Origin: Tubiluchus corallicola
Lineage: Eukaryota > Priapulida > Priapulimorpha > Priapulimorphida > Tubiluchidae
Direction: 5' to 3'
DNA: 64,000 nucleotides
Assembly (NCBI GenBank): GCA_030141605.1
Contig: JAQGDQ010000015.1
Span: 62,001-126,000 of the forward strand
Position 1 is the first letter of the stretch; each line of letters starts with the position of its first letter. Made by a program: the position numbers and the translations under genes. Positions 51,628-63,569 of the stretch are shown here, in pieces. The notes beneath the pieces were generated by a model that did no database searches, was not told the DNA's origin, and worked only from the letters and a program-made list of their open reading frames with translations.

Positions 51628-52043
51628 ACAATAACAGTAGCAATAGTAACAGAAATAGAGCAGTAGTAATTGTAGTAGTAGCAATAGCAACATCAACAGC
51701 AGCAGTAGTGGCGGCAGTAGTAAATACGGTAGTAGTTGGTTTGCTTAACAGTAGTGTTTGTCCACTAATACGTCCAGTATTTCACTCAGCTGATGCCACC
51801 TGTTGCATGCTTTTAAAAATTATTAACAATCAAAGTGGACTTCATGCAGTCTGTAAATTATATAGCAATAAATCGCACGAATTATTAAGTTGTAACAGTA
51901 ATCAACTTACAACACTACTTGTACTAAAAGTCTTACATAAAATCATTTGTCACTTCTGTCCATTTTCGAATTTTTTTGTTTGTTTGCGTAAACGTGCTGA
52001 CAAGTATTCATTTTATGCGAGATTATTTGTGCCATTTTTTCAG

Positions 52044-52204
52044 AGTGTCCGCCAGCCGAAGACGGGATCATGCAATTTGCCTGCCCGACTCCAGACAAAT
52101 TGGGTCGTTATCACTGCATAGATGACCATGTACTATGCGATGGCATATACCATTGTCCTGGCAGGGAGGATGAAGATACAACTATCTGTATGTTCTTCAA
52201 AATG
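52044..52204 (+). CDS. Exon 2: complete LDL-receptor class A module
   Basis: The acceptor TTTTTTCAG and donor ATG|GTAAGC bound a 161-nt exon. Joined to exon 1 it completes a GAG codon and reads residues 130-183. It holds six cysteines (131, 143, 154, 161, 167, 178) with LDLa spacing and the CDG (161-163) and EDED (171-174) signature of the calcium site. The aspartate usually found just before the fifth cysteine (CDGxxDC) is histidine here (His166). LDLa modules bind ligands or receptors outside the cell. The frame continues with MFFKM and is in phase 0 at the donor. A shadow frame across the same bases on the + strand is not coding. Confidence 0.85.
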
Positions 52205-53335
52205 GTAAGCTTCCAAAATTTTTTGTGCAAAACTAATTTTCGTTTCACCGCTGCAAAATAGGTGTCTACAGGTGACTTATGTTAAATCACTTTTAATAAT
52301 TAAATAATTGTGCAAATATTTCGATATTTCTGTGAATATTAACACTAGCAATAACAGAAACTTTTAAGACTGAAGATTTTAAGGGCTGGTTAACAAAATT
52401 GCCTTGCATCTTCAGAACTTGTAGTAGCAAAGTGAAGTAACCGGATTTTGAGAAGATTACTGCTAGAGCGCTCAGACATACTGTCTAACTGTTGTTGTAC
52501 CAACAAAGAACGTCAAATTTGCACTAATAATTATTATGTCTTATAGACCTGTCGATTTTAATTTTATTATTTTCAAATAATTTCTAACCAGATAAAAGCT
52601 CCAGGAACAGCCAAATTCACTTAAACAGAGATTGGCAATCGTCGCAATGCTGACGTCCTGCCGTCATATAATCACAATATATTGAGCTAATAAATTGCCT
52701 TAAAATTACTTGACAGATGTAAATATTAATTCAATATAGAAGAAAAACGCCCATGAAAACTTTCCAGTTATTGTTGATGATTTCCATTGTGGCTTCATTG
52801 ACAGACTTAAAAGTTGTTCACTCTAGTCACACTTTACTTTGGGCTACGTCTTAATTATAACCCTTTACCGACTCAGATTCTAACCACTCCAATGCATTTC
52901 ACGGGACAATGCCGCGTTTCCGGTAAACAAGGGTTGAAGTGAGAAAATACGAGACCGCAAAGTTGGTTTTCATCAACTATTTGCTAAACTACGCCTGTGC
53001 AAACACTAAGTGATGTAATAAAGCGGTAGTATTAGGGCGTGGGTTAAACAACATTACTGATGCAATATGTTTCCGTTCAACAAATTGATGTTTTTAGAGT
53101 ATAATACTATTATTATCGCATTAGTGCTTACACGTCATGCCCTGGGACTTAATGCAGTTGTCTGCCCTGCGTTTCTTAATAGATGCCTTGTAATAGTAAC
53201 GCATCGGGCCAAAAACTGATTGGCTGTTTTCGCCTTTTCGCTTTTAAGCTCTGTAGTGCAATTCTTTACAATTTCTCTCCAATGTGGATTTCAAAGTTTT
53301 CCAATTTCTTTTCATTTGTTCCTTTCTATTTTTAT

Positions 53336-53402
53336 CCTATGTGACACATTTTATAGTCTTATCTTCTGTCTTATAGTCTTATAGTATCTTATCTTCTGTC
53401 TT
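53336..53402. repeat. Local repeat of TATAGTCTTATCTTCTGTC
   Basis: Two near-copies of a 19-bp unit (TATAGTCTTATCTTCTGTC and TATAGTATCTTATCTTCTGT), with an extra CTTATAGT between them. Local slippage product. Confidence 0.65.
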
Positions 53403-56129
53403 TTTCACCCTTTCTCTGTCAAAAATCTGATCTAATTCAATTCTGCTACATTTGTTAAAAATCTGACTTGCAAGAGTTACAGACGAGAATTACAGGAGAC
53501 AGCCAAGTTAGAGCAAGCTCCTTGAGATGCGGTGTAATTGTGTGAGCGTGGGAGGTTGCAGAACTTGCCATTCTTCCTGTGAAGCTAATTGTTATCGAAT
53601 CAGCGACTTTTACTACGTAACACAATCGTCGGCAAAACGTAATTCAATTAGTATAGTGAAATGTTGCCTGTTGCAACATTCCTTTATCATTCAGATGTTA
53701 ATTCACTTATCAAGAAGAAAGGTTGATAATGCGACAGTGTGATTTATAATGACATGAGCCAGTCTTTTCTTATTAGTTCAAGTCTCAAGTTCGCAACATC
53801 GGCAACGGTAAAAGTTTGTCTCTGGAGATATCACAGTAGGGAGCGTCATCAAAAATATTCTGTGTCAGAGGTGACACAAGTCTGAAATCTCTTAGTTACA
53901 TTTAGATGAATGTTTTGACAAAGTGCTGTCTTGTTATACCCGCGTGTTTCGTTAGTAATTCACCCCATCGCTGCTTATTATTGAGTTAGTTAATAAGTGA
54001 GTTTCGCAATTTTCAGAAACTTATAAAAGATTTCCTGTCATAATTTTTCTCTTCTTGTTGAAGCCGTAATAGCTAATTATTGCTAGAGATTAATATGAAT
54101 CTTTGTCATTCATATTCATAAAATTGAGCAAATGAATCGCTGAACTTCAAATGAAACTCTTGGTTTATTGCCAGCTTATCTTAATTGTATTGTAACTCTG
54201 GTGTGTAGGAGTAATGAAAGCGTCTCGCCCACTCCTCTTTGAGTAAATGGCTTCTCTAACGGACCATTCATCAAAATCAACAATTCAGTACAGGTCGGCT
54301 TTAAAGGACGCTTGCAGTTGATGCAGGTTTCGAGAAATTAACCTGGCATAATAAAAAATACTGGTCTGCAGATAAAACAACAATTATTGCAAAAATATAA
54401 CATAAAAAATAAGAGCTAGAAAGACTGAAAATGTAGACATCAGTTAAAGCAGTATTATCATTTTATTAAGGTAGGGAGGATGCAAACAAATACCAAGACA
54501 GAATACGTCACCTTTCTGGAAATATGCAATATTAATAAGAATTGAAAAATATGTCTGAATTGTTGAACTTGACTGAAGTGAAATTTATCACCGCTTTACT
54601 TGTCATTTTTTCGTATATCGCTTTTTCCGAACATCGTCAGCATAAAATACGATGAAGCGTATATCACTGAAGCATCAGATTGTTGTTCAAGAAACAAAGT
54701 AAAAGAATAATGGCATCTATAAAGTGCCCTGCTATTGTTTCTTGCCGTGCAAGATTGAGGAATTCGTTAGGATCTCTTGCAAATTACTGAATGATCTGAA
54801 TTATTTTATGGCATTTTACTTTCTTGTTCCTCTTATTCCGGTATTGCACTACAATCATGCAGCCCCCTGAGAATCGCGCTGCTCAATGGCCTTAAAGATC
54901 ATTCTTATTTTAAAGGTCATATCTGAAGCTCAGGATTTACCAAATCATATTCCTCGCCAGAAATACCTAGTTTGATTGCATCGATGCTGAACGTCGATAG
55001 ATTAATTAACCTTTCCTAATGGAAATATTAAACGAATTAGTGATTAAGAGCTGCAGACGGAAGCTCAGTCTGATGATTAATCATTAACGGCCTGCGTGGG
55101 CGTTATGGTTGTACTTGTCGGAAAACCATTAGACTGCAATCAACCCGAAATGCTTATTACAGATGAAGACTGTGTCTAAACGACCTTTAAACTAGCGACA
55201 TCTATCGTAGATTTTCGCACCAATTGTGCGAGGATTTATTGGGATCAAAGTTATTGCTACGGTCGGAGAGGACAAAATTATTTTGCTCAAGAATTTTTTG
55301 TAGACGTTCTGTAGATGAATTACTTCGTCCCGTTGTCTCGCCTCCCACAGTGTGCAAAAAGGGGAAACTTCTTTTTCTTGTTGTTACAATAACAACAGTT
55401 TTGTTTAACAACAAAACGCCGGCAAACTGATACGTGCGAGCCGTTTTATTATCATTGTCACCGCCGTCTGTTGTTTTGTTTTGAAAGTAAATTTTCAAAT
55501 TGGCATTGGGAACAACCCCCGCATTGAGAGGGTTTTTGCGAAGGCATGAAGCAACACAGTAGAGTTAAACAAGGCAGAGACGCGCAAGTACAAGGCTGTT
55601 TTTGATGCACGCACGAGAGAGTAAACACGAGCCAATATTTGCCAGTTTGTGTTGCCCTCTTTGTTATGTTTATTGTCCACTGTCCACCTGCGCTTAGGAA
55701 GATTTTTGGGGAAAAAGCTCTGCTCTGACAGCAACCTACACAAAGAGAAGGAAATGGTAAAAAGTGTAAAAACTCGAATAGTTAAATTGTGCAAATTAGG
55801 GGTGTCATTATAATGTGGCGGCGAGTTGTTTAAACTAACCTAATTCAAGTTCATAGTAACCTCACAGAAACACAAGACTGTTGCAGAATTTGTTTACTGT
55901 GTCTTTTTCTCTTCACTAAGAAAATTACCGTCTTCGTTTACGTTTTAGATGAAATATTCGTTTTAAGGTGTTTACCTAGAGTAACCCTCAGGTGCAGCTT
56001 AACAGAATATAAGCGACGTAACAACTAACTATCGTTAAATGCTGTACAGGTGCATTGCATACGTTTGTAATTTAAATATTCGTAACAAATTTATTTAGTA
56101 ACTCGGACGCTTCGTAACTGCGCGAAAAT

Positions 56130-57060
56130 TGTAACTGTGCGTCTTGGTAAGTAAGACACTTGGTAGTCTTGGCACTTTGTAGCTGTGGCACTTTGTTGCC
56201 TCAGCACTTTATAATACATGTATTAACATTTAGTGGTGCCTGATATTTGGTAACCTACATGTATGGTTTGTCCATATTTTGTACGTTTTTTTTGGTTGTG
56301 AAGGTCTAAGTGATCAAAATTCCAGGTTGCCGTCTGAGCTAGTTCCTAATGTTTGTAGAGTTACCAAGTTTTGTGATACCAGTTGTTTTTAGTGATCAAG
56401 TATCTGAATTAGCAGTCATAGTTAAACAGGTTTGCGCAGTTACGAGATGTTCAGGTTATCAAACGTCCAGATTACTTATTGTTCATGCCAGTTACGAAGT
56501 ACTTTGGTTATTAAGTGAGCATGTTTCAATTTCACATACTACATACCAAATGCCCAATTTACCAAGTATCTTACCTAATGCGCAAGTGTCTGTGTTCTAA
56601 ACGTTCTGGTTGCCCAATGTTATAGTTATCAAAAGTTTAACATATGCCTGGGCTGCTAATGTCCCGGTTATAACATAGTCCTACATGTACTTACCAATTG
56701 GCTAGGTCACGCAGGACTCAATTATTCTTCATGCAGTTGTTAAGTTACTATCCGACTAACCGGGTTATGTGTCTGAGTTACCTAGCGTCCAAGAAATTGT
56801 TCATGCCGTTACCAAGTGTTGGATTTTTACCAATTTGCTGAGTATGAATATTCGTGTGGTTATCGTTTTTTATGTCGAAATTACCAAATGTCCACACTAC
56901 AAGTGTTTGGATTAAAATGAGGGCAGGTATCAAGTGTCCACTTGTCAAGTTTTCATTTACTAGACGCACAAATGACAAAATGTCCAAGCCACTACTTATG
57001 AAATGATTAAGATTTAACCCATTTACCAACTGCTCGGCTATCTGTCCAGACGGTGAATAA
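56130..57060. repeat. Highly diverged ~16-bp periodic repeat, orientation switch
   Basis: From about 56,320 to 57,010 the + strand is a chain of decayed units like GGTTACCAAGTGTCCA: for example GGTTATCAAACGTCCA, CAGTTACGAAGTACTTT, GGTTATTAAGTGAGCA, CGTTACCAAGTGTTGG and AATTACCAAATGTCCA. From about 56,145 to 56,260 the units point the other way (CACTTGGTAGTCT, GGCACTTTGTAGC, GGCACTTTGTTGC, ATTTGGTAACC). Unit length varies from about 14 to 19. It is an old minisatellite with two opposed arms. The open frames across it are incidental. Confidence 0.6.
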
Positions 57061-57963
57061 TTGCGCAACAGCGTCGAGCTACTTACTGCGTCACAGTAGT
57101 CAGCATCTCATGAACACTAGCAACAATCAGGTGCAATTTTTAAGAATGTTTCATTTGTTTTTTACATTATGTTTACATTTACATCCCTTTTGTATTTCAA
57201 TAGAAAAATCTTAAAAACAGCCTGTAAATAGTAAAAATGTAGAAGTTCTTAAAATAATAGTTAACGAAAAAGAATGTGTAAAAAAGTTGTTTGACATTTT
57301 GAGGGGGCATTAAATGCTTCTATGTAACATGCACTGTACAACTGCAGTGTATAATAATCCAATCTGTTGTCTGGACGCAGGCTGGCGTCTCCATACAAAA
57401 ACTTTGATTCATTAACTCTTGCTTATACAGCTGTAGTCGCCTCCAAAACTTGTAAAATCCAATTTTCCAACTCTAAAACATTAATCTAATTTTTTAATAC
57501 CCCTTTTGTTGACCCGCATTGCAGTAGTTTTACAGGCATCGCACATTGCACGTATATAAAATATCCTCGGGTGCAAAAGCTGATAAAATTTCATTTCAAG
57601 TTGTTGAAAAATTTCTCGCTGTGTTGATTTTACAATATTTAATCAAGTATGGCGCTTCCAGGGGAGTAAAACACCACACCACCTGTTGGTCGAAATGTCA
57701 GACCTGGCTAGTCTTTTTCAATTTGTTTATTATTTATTACTATATCTCCTTTCTATTCTTTATATGTGATTGATTTTTAGCACCTGCGCACATTTCACTC
57801 GTGACTCATCTATAGGGCCTAGTTGCGCCACATTTCCTTACGCTGGCTCATTGTCATATTAAATTTCGTTCATGAAATTTTGCCTTAAGTATTTCTTTTC
57901 TTTTAATGTGATTTCAGTACTTCTCTTTGTACACCGTTATGAATGACATTTGTTATTTTTCAG

Positions 57964-58017
57964 ACACTTTCGTACTTCAAAGTTTTTACGGACGCCATAT
58001 ACAGTTGGAACCCCTGA
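57964..58017 (+). CDS. Probable terminal coding exon (17 residues plus stop)
   Basis: A strong acceptor (TTGTTATTTTTCAG) is followed in phase 0 by TLSYFKVFTDAIYSWNP and TGA (58,015-58,017). Joined to exon 2 it closes a 200-residue protein. The tail, an amphipathic-looking short segment with a tryptophan near the end, resembles what I recall of arthropod LDLa proteins of this type, which also continue for a short conserved tail after the sixth cysteine. That comparison is from memory and unverified. If wrong, the last exon lies further downstream or outside the window. Confidence 0.5.
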   Translation, partial: TLSYFKVFTDAIYSWNP

Positions 58018-58874
58018 TGGCGCCATCTATGTGCAGACAACTCAAGCAACTATGTGATGTACCAGTGTTAGAAGAAAGGCACTTGTGCTAAACTACACAC
58101 CTGAAAAAATGGTGGCCGAACGTGACGTCACGAGCATACTTCTAACCTCTGTAGTTATATTTACGTGAAGTGAGACCACACCTAAGTAGACGTAAAAATC
58201 AAAATGCTGTAAACACCAGAAGGTAGAGAATGTTATATTTGACAGCGTTGTGGCAGTAAAGAATCTGATGTTGAGGTCAGGCCTAGTCGACCAGCGTTGA
58301 CAGCCCGCCGTGTACAAATTGTGTAATATTTGAGGCACATTTTATTTTGAAAAATTGTTCTTTATTTTTGTGCGAAAGTAAGAGTTAGATTTTTCGTTTA
58401 GGAAATAATAATATTGTATAAATTTATTTAAATCACCCTGTGAATATTTCATGCTAATACAATTAGTAGGACACGTTAACTCTGTAGTGCCGATTAGTAT
58501 GTAGCCCGCGCATTTTCTTTGCTTTTACGATAGATCTATTTCCCTATACTCGGTGGCATCTAAACAGTGTTTCACTTTAGTGTTGTTAATGAAACCGTTC
58601 ACGCATGCGTAGAACAAATGATGTTACCCTGTACGTTAGATTACATTTTTAGAGGTGCCTGTTAGGAAGTTTTAGATCAGTGCCAAACTGTTAGCTGCAT
58701 TGACATATACAGAAACAGGCTTAATATTTTTAGAAAGCAACCCCTCAACGTTAAAAATAACGTCGGTGACATTCAAATGTAGGCCCTATGTTCGCATAAA
58801 TTTTAGGTCATACAAAAATAGCTACAGCGATATGCACAGAACCATTTAGCAAAATTACTTTAGTTGCTGTTCAC

Positions 58875-58891
58875 AATATATATATATATAT
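58875..58891. repeat. (TA)n microsatellite
   Basis: About eight AT units in the presumed 3' flank of the LDLa gene. Confidence 0.85.
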
Positions 58892-59682
58892 AATATACAT
58901 TGAAACAGCGTCTGTCAATATCATCAAGAGCCAACTCCATAATAAGCTGCCATTTACAATGTAAACATAACGTTCACAAATTTAAATGGCATTAATACTT
59001 ATGCAGTTACTTGTGATAATTGTAAGGATTCCTATTTATTTTTGCCAATATAAAATTCACGTCTATCGTCTGTTGTAGTTTTCAGTTTTCACAAAAGCAA
59101 AGTAGAACATATTTTAGAATTAGACTAGGCCGAAATTTTTCTATAGAAAAAAATTGACGTAGACATTTACAGACATTGTCAGCGTTCGAATATTTATTGC
59201 AAAATTAAAATTTATTTCTGTGTTTCTTACCGTAGTTTCATTCGTGTCTTAGCTAGCTTTTGTCAACGAATTACAAATTGTAAGCTTGCTAACTATACCC
59301 AAAATTTCTTTTGCCCTCATCGAGACTCAAGATTCGTATCAGCACAGTAACGTAAGTCTAACAGAAATGTTATTGCAAGTTAGGCAGCGCGTGGCCATGA
59401 ACATATAGAAGACATTAGATTTTTTATGCATGTGGGGAAAGACAATATTAAAGGTGCACACGTGCACACCTGGTTGCAGACGTAGGAGTTTTAAACGTAG
59501 GAAAATGTGGAACAATTTTCAGAAGCCGTATTTAGAAAAAAATCAACTTTCCAAATGTGCTTCTTAAAGCTTTTCTTAGAACTGTCAATGGTTATTTTAA
59601 ATTTATGATAGAAGCTATCTATAAAGTCTGTGTTTAATGGTGCAATATTTCTGACTTTGTATAATTTATTTATTGTTTGTGG

Positions 59683-59812
59683 TTAACTCTTTCACAGCAA
59701 GCACAGCGTTAATCAAACCTAATATAGATTTGAATAATTTCCTAATTCAGCATAGTTCACAACGACATATTAGGTTTGACTAACCTTGTGTTTTGAATCT
59801 AAAGGGTTAGTG
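59683..59812. mobile_element. MITE-like element with ~42-bp terminal inverted repeats
   Basis: The left arm (59,684-59,726, TAACTCTTT...CACAGCGTTAATCAAACCTA ATATA) and right arm (59,768-59,810, TATTAGGTTTGACTAACC TTGTG...AAAGGGTTA) are complementary over most of their length, with only about 40 bases between. The outer TTAAC(T/C)CTTT and AAAGGGTTA(G) recall piggyBac-type ends, where the target site is TTAA; the right-hand TTAA is decayed to TTAG. It has no coding capacity. Confidence 0.55.
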
Positions 59813-60849
59813 TTGTGTTAGTAAATCATTAAATCATTAATGGACGGACACATTGTTGCTGACTGTGAATCATTGATTATAGTTTGTTGACGTCATCATG
59901 GTGCGACGACAAAATAATGTAAGTTATAATGTTTAAATGTAAATATTTTAAATAAGATGTTACAGTGCAAATAAATAGATGCTTTTCAAAACCAATGCGT
60001 TTGAAAACTTTGTTTATTAATTGACTGAATTATATGTTACAATATTTTCTATACTTAATTTCGTAACGCATTGTCGTTATATGACAAAGCTTCTCGAATC
60101 GTATGCCATATGAAAATCGACTTAAGGGCGTGATCTAATCCAACAAGGTGGCTGAAAAAATGAAATTGTCTGAGAGTGGATTTCGTACGTGATATGTAGC
60201 CAAACGAAGCATAACTGGCAGCACAAATTGGCCAGTAATGTTTAAACTAGTATCATACGCTTCGAGTTACGCCAAAGAAAATTTTGTAATAAGTAAGAAA
60301 AATAAACGGAAACAGCCGAACACATTAAGAGCAAAGTGAAAATCAAAAGTAAAAATTATTTTAACTCCTTAAAATAAAGCCACAAAAGTCAACAGGGAAA
60401 AGACTGTGCAAAGTTCCCGTTGTGACGCTTTGTGGGTATAAAATTAATATATTATAATTGGTCTAGGGTAATTTAACGTCAGCGTCTCAAATCTAAACCT
60501 CGGATCACATGTTCTCCATGAGTGTGAACAACTAGACAGGAAACACTAAACACTCATTTACTAAGTAAATTTTGCTATTTCATCACCAAGCGTTTGGGAT
60601 CATGTTGGGGCAATTCTCCTATAACACACTTATGTTTTACTAAACATAATCATGGAATTGTTAATCGTAAAACGTTTTCACGAAGTTTGAAATAGAACTA
60701 TTAAACACATGGATGCTGTGCAAATCATACAGTATATTATTAAACAAGAACAAAGCAAAAAGCAATTGTACATACAGGAGAAAACAATACTTTAACGACT
60801 ACTGGGCCCAGATTTATCAAGTAACAAGGAGTATACTCATGTTTATATG

Positions 60850-61245
60850 TAGTTTCTGATGCCCTGCTCTTCTAGGATGCACCAAGGACGGTTCAAAGTC
60901 CCAAATTCACAATCCACAACAGGAGTAAGAGGATGCTTCACCATGTAGCCGATCCATGAATCCTTACACGCCACAAGTAGTTATGGCTGGAATCGTAGTC
61001 GTACCTCTACGTCTCCACTACTGGTGAATAGCGTAGCCAGGATGTACCCCACCACTATGTGAACGCTCCACCAATGCTCTGAAAGTTTCAGAATTCCTCA
61101 CAGGGGTGGGTTGTCCAAGACCTCCTCTAAGTGGAGAAGTATGACAAGGCAATTACTTCACTCCTGAGTTGTGCTGGTGCTACGTAAACGGTGTCGATAC
61201 CACATTGAATTTAACTATTGTCTCTCATGGCACATCAACTGAATT
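60850..61245. other. GC-richer block, possible decayed element
   Basis: This 400-bp block stands out from its AT-rich flanks. On the minus strand a frame at about 60,987-60,853 reads KDSWIGYMVKHPLTPVVDCE and further to EEQGIRNYI before a stop, which looks protein-like, but I recognise no family and the frame is broken upstream. It may be a transposon remnant. Nothing firmer can be said. Confidence 0.2.
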
Positions 61246-63569
61246 TTGCCATTAAGGCCAAAATAAAACATATAAGCAAAACGTGTCTCAAACATATGAC
61301 GAACAGAAGAAAGGTACTAACTATGTCGACCAGGTAAAAACGTCCTGGATGAACCTGCGCTCAACAGAAAATTCGCTACCTAAATGAAGTACGCAAAAAT
61401 AGCCTAGGTAGAATGACCTTGTATATAATGCATAGTATCCGATGGCTTCTATACCGTTCAAAATCTTATAGTGATGAATGGCGCTGTATATCAGCCAGTT
61501 AGCTAGCGGCCATGCATCGTTTAAATTTTTCAAACATATATTCTTAAAACATGTGAGTATTTAACATATACAGTACAGTTTTTTAAATAACTGAACACTA
61601 GCTAGCATAAGCCACGCATATAATTTGCAAAATTGTTTTAATTCTCAATATAGCCTTTTAAAAAGCAAAGCAATGACAGGTGAAAATATTGTGCTTAATC
61701 TCATAGTGGCCGGATGTATTGAATGATTTTTAGTTTCAATTTCTATACTAGCATAGAATACAATAATATGTTTCACTATTAGTTCCTCTTTGTTCGTAGT
61801 ATTTGGGTTAATTATACATTGCAATACAATTTAATACAAAGTGGACATATTCTTAATAATTATGTAATAGTCCTTATCGATTATGTCACATCGATCAATT
61901 CCCCCCAATTATCCTGTGTTACATTTTCATAACGATTAAGCGAGTTCTATTTTCACAAGAAATTTTCAAGTTCTGATAAGTCTCTGGCAGCAATGGCAGG
62001 TGGCAGCAGCAGGTACTGGTTAATTTGGAAACCCATGGTGTATAATTGAAAAACTTGGTTACATTTCAAGCTTAAGGATTCGACATGAAAGTGAGCTGAT
62101 AAAACAGGCCTGTGGGAAGGAGAAGCCCTGTGACATAATGGTGAAGCAAAACTCCTTACAGCGCACATTTTTTTACAAAAATAGAGCTGTAAGCCTGTGT
62201 CACAGACATAGTGGTATTACTGCCATGCAGAATAGTTTTGACGTTCGCGCAGACATTCAGACAGACGCACAGTGTTTTTTCTTTGAAAAAAGTCAGTAGC
62301 AAAGAAGCAGTATATTTGTATTGGGTCCTAAAGGCGTGCAGCTATGCAAAATAGTTTTGGCTTGAAATTTAAGACAGTGGCTTTACTTTAGTACTGAACT
62401 TAGAGGAGAAGGGGTAGATTAAAGAAATGTGAGTCGTAGTGCGAAAATATTTTAACTAATGAGAATAAACTTCGAGGAAGGTTACTGTTAAGGTGAGTTT
62501 CTGGACTTAACATGTAGGTGGCAACACCTATGTGAACGTACCTGTAATTTTATCTGTGAAGTTGTAAACTAGGTTGAGCCTCACTAAACACGCTTACAGA
62601 AGCCTCAGTAAACATTTAAGTAATGTTTAGATAAATTTTCGAGTAATTACTTGTAGCTTATCTACCTGATTTGCTGTAAACCAGTATGACGTTCCAAGGA
62701 TGTATTAAGTTGTTATAGCCGCACAATGTGAGTAATATTTACGTTTATTGTCTTAAATTATAATAATTAGATCATTATACATTTGTAAGCAGTGAAAGCA
62801 GTCAAATTTACTATTTTCATTTTTTTATATATAGAAATAAAGATTTCTGAGAACACCATATGCTATGGAGGAAAGTCTTTTGTGTTCCGGTCACATTTAT
62901 TTATCAAGGCTATATTGGAGATAATTCAACGTCAGCCATACCCACCTGAGGTTTCAAGCCATCGAGCCGCCCAAGTTGATCAAGGTCAGGAAGCCTACAG
63001 CACAGATGTATAACTGCATGCCGGAAGTAGGACAGGAAATGCGTCTACGCTTCTCAGGCCTGTATTATGTGAATTGCCTATTGACAAGACTTTTAAGAAC
63101 TGTATCTGTATGGTGAACTGACCTGAAATACTAACCTACTGCATAAAATTATTGCGTTAATTTTGCGCATAAAGTTATTAAGCCATTAAGACTTGTAAGA
63201 TTCGCTTAGGCTGTTTAGTACTGAAGTATTGAGGGTTTAATAGTTTAATAATAGGGTTTAATTAAAGTTTTGAAATATTCAGAGTTTACCAATTAAGATT
63301 AATTTTATTTTCGACTTGGTATTATTTCCACATGTTAGTATAGAGAATAACGTGAATTTCTACACTGTCAGATAATGCTTTGATTTGTTGTACAGTTTAC
63401 CCGATTGCCTAATTACTAGTAGTGCAGCAGTGCATTATAGTGCATAAAGAATTAGACCATACGTTATCGTTGCTATTTGACTACATGGATTTTTATGCAT
63501 AGTTCACTAGTTTATCTACTTAGCTACCTGTATTATTTTACTGAATTGTACTTTGCTGTATTTTGAACC

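Larger units (their letters stand above)
52205..57963 (+). other. Intron 2 (5.76 kb) of the LDLa gene
   Basis: It runs from GTAAGC at 52,205 to the TTATTTTTCAG acceptor ending 57,963. Apart from the repeats listed at 53.3 kb and 56.1-57.1 kb I see no coding sequence. Its 3' boundary depends on the exon 3 call. Confidence 0.5.
58018..63569. other. 3' flank: possible UTR and intergenic DNA
   Basis: The 3' untranslated region should start at 58,018. The first exact AATAAA I see is at 59,970-59,975; an ATTAAA lies at 59,204-59,209, so the polyadenylation site is unclear. Beyond the features listed separately (TA repeat, MITE-like element, GC-richer block) the stretch is AT-rich with no gene recognised on either strand. 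Confidence 0.45.

Noticed and set aside
52044-52045. Alternative acceptor two bases downstream (CAGAG)
   Set aside because: It breaks the reading frame with exon 1; the CAG acceptor ending 52,043 keeps it.
51708-52121. 137-residue ORF overlapping exon 2
   Set aside because: It reads another frame from the LDLa exon, starts in microsatellite sequence and lacks a domain. The LDLa frame has correct cysteine spacing and splice sites.
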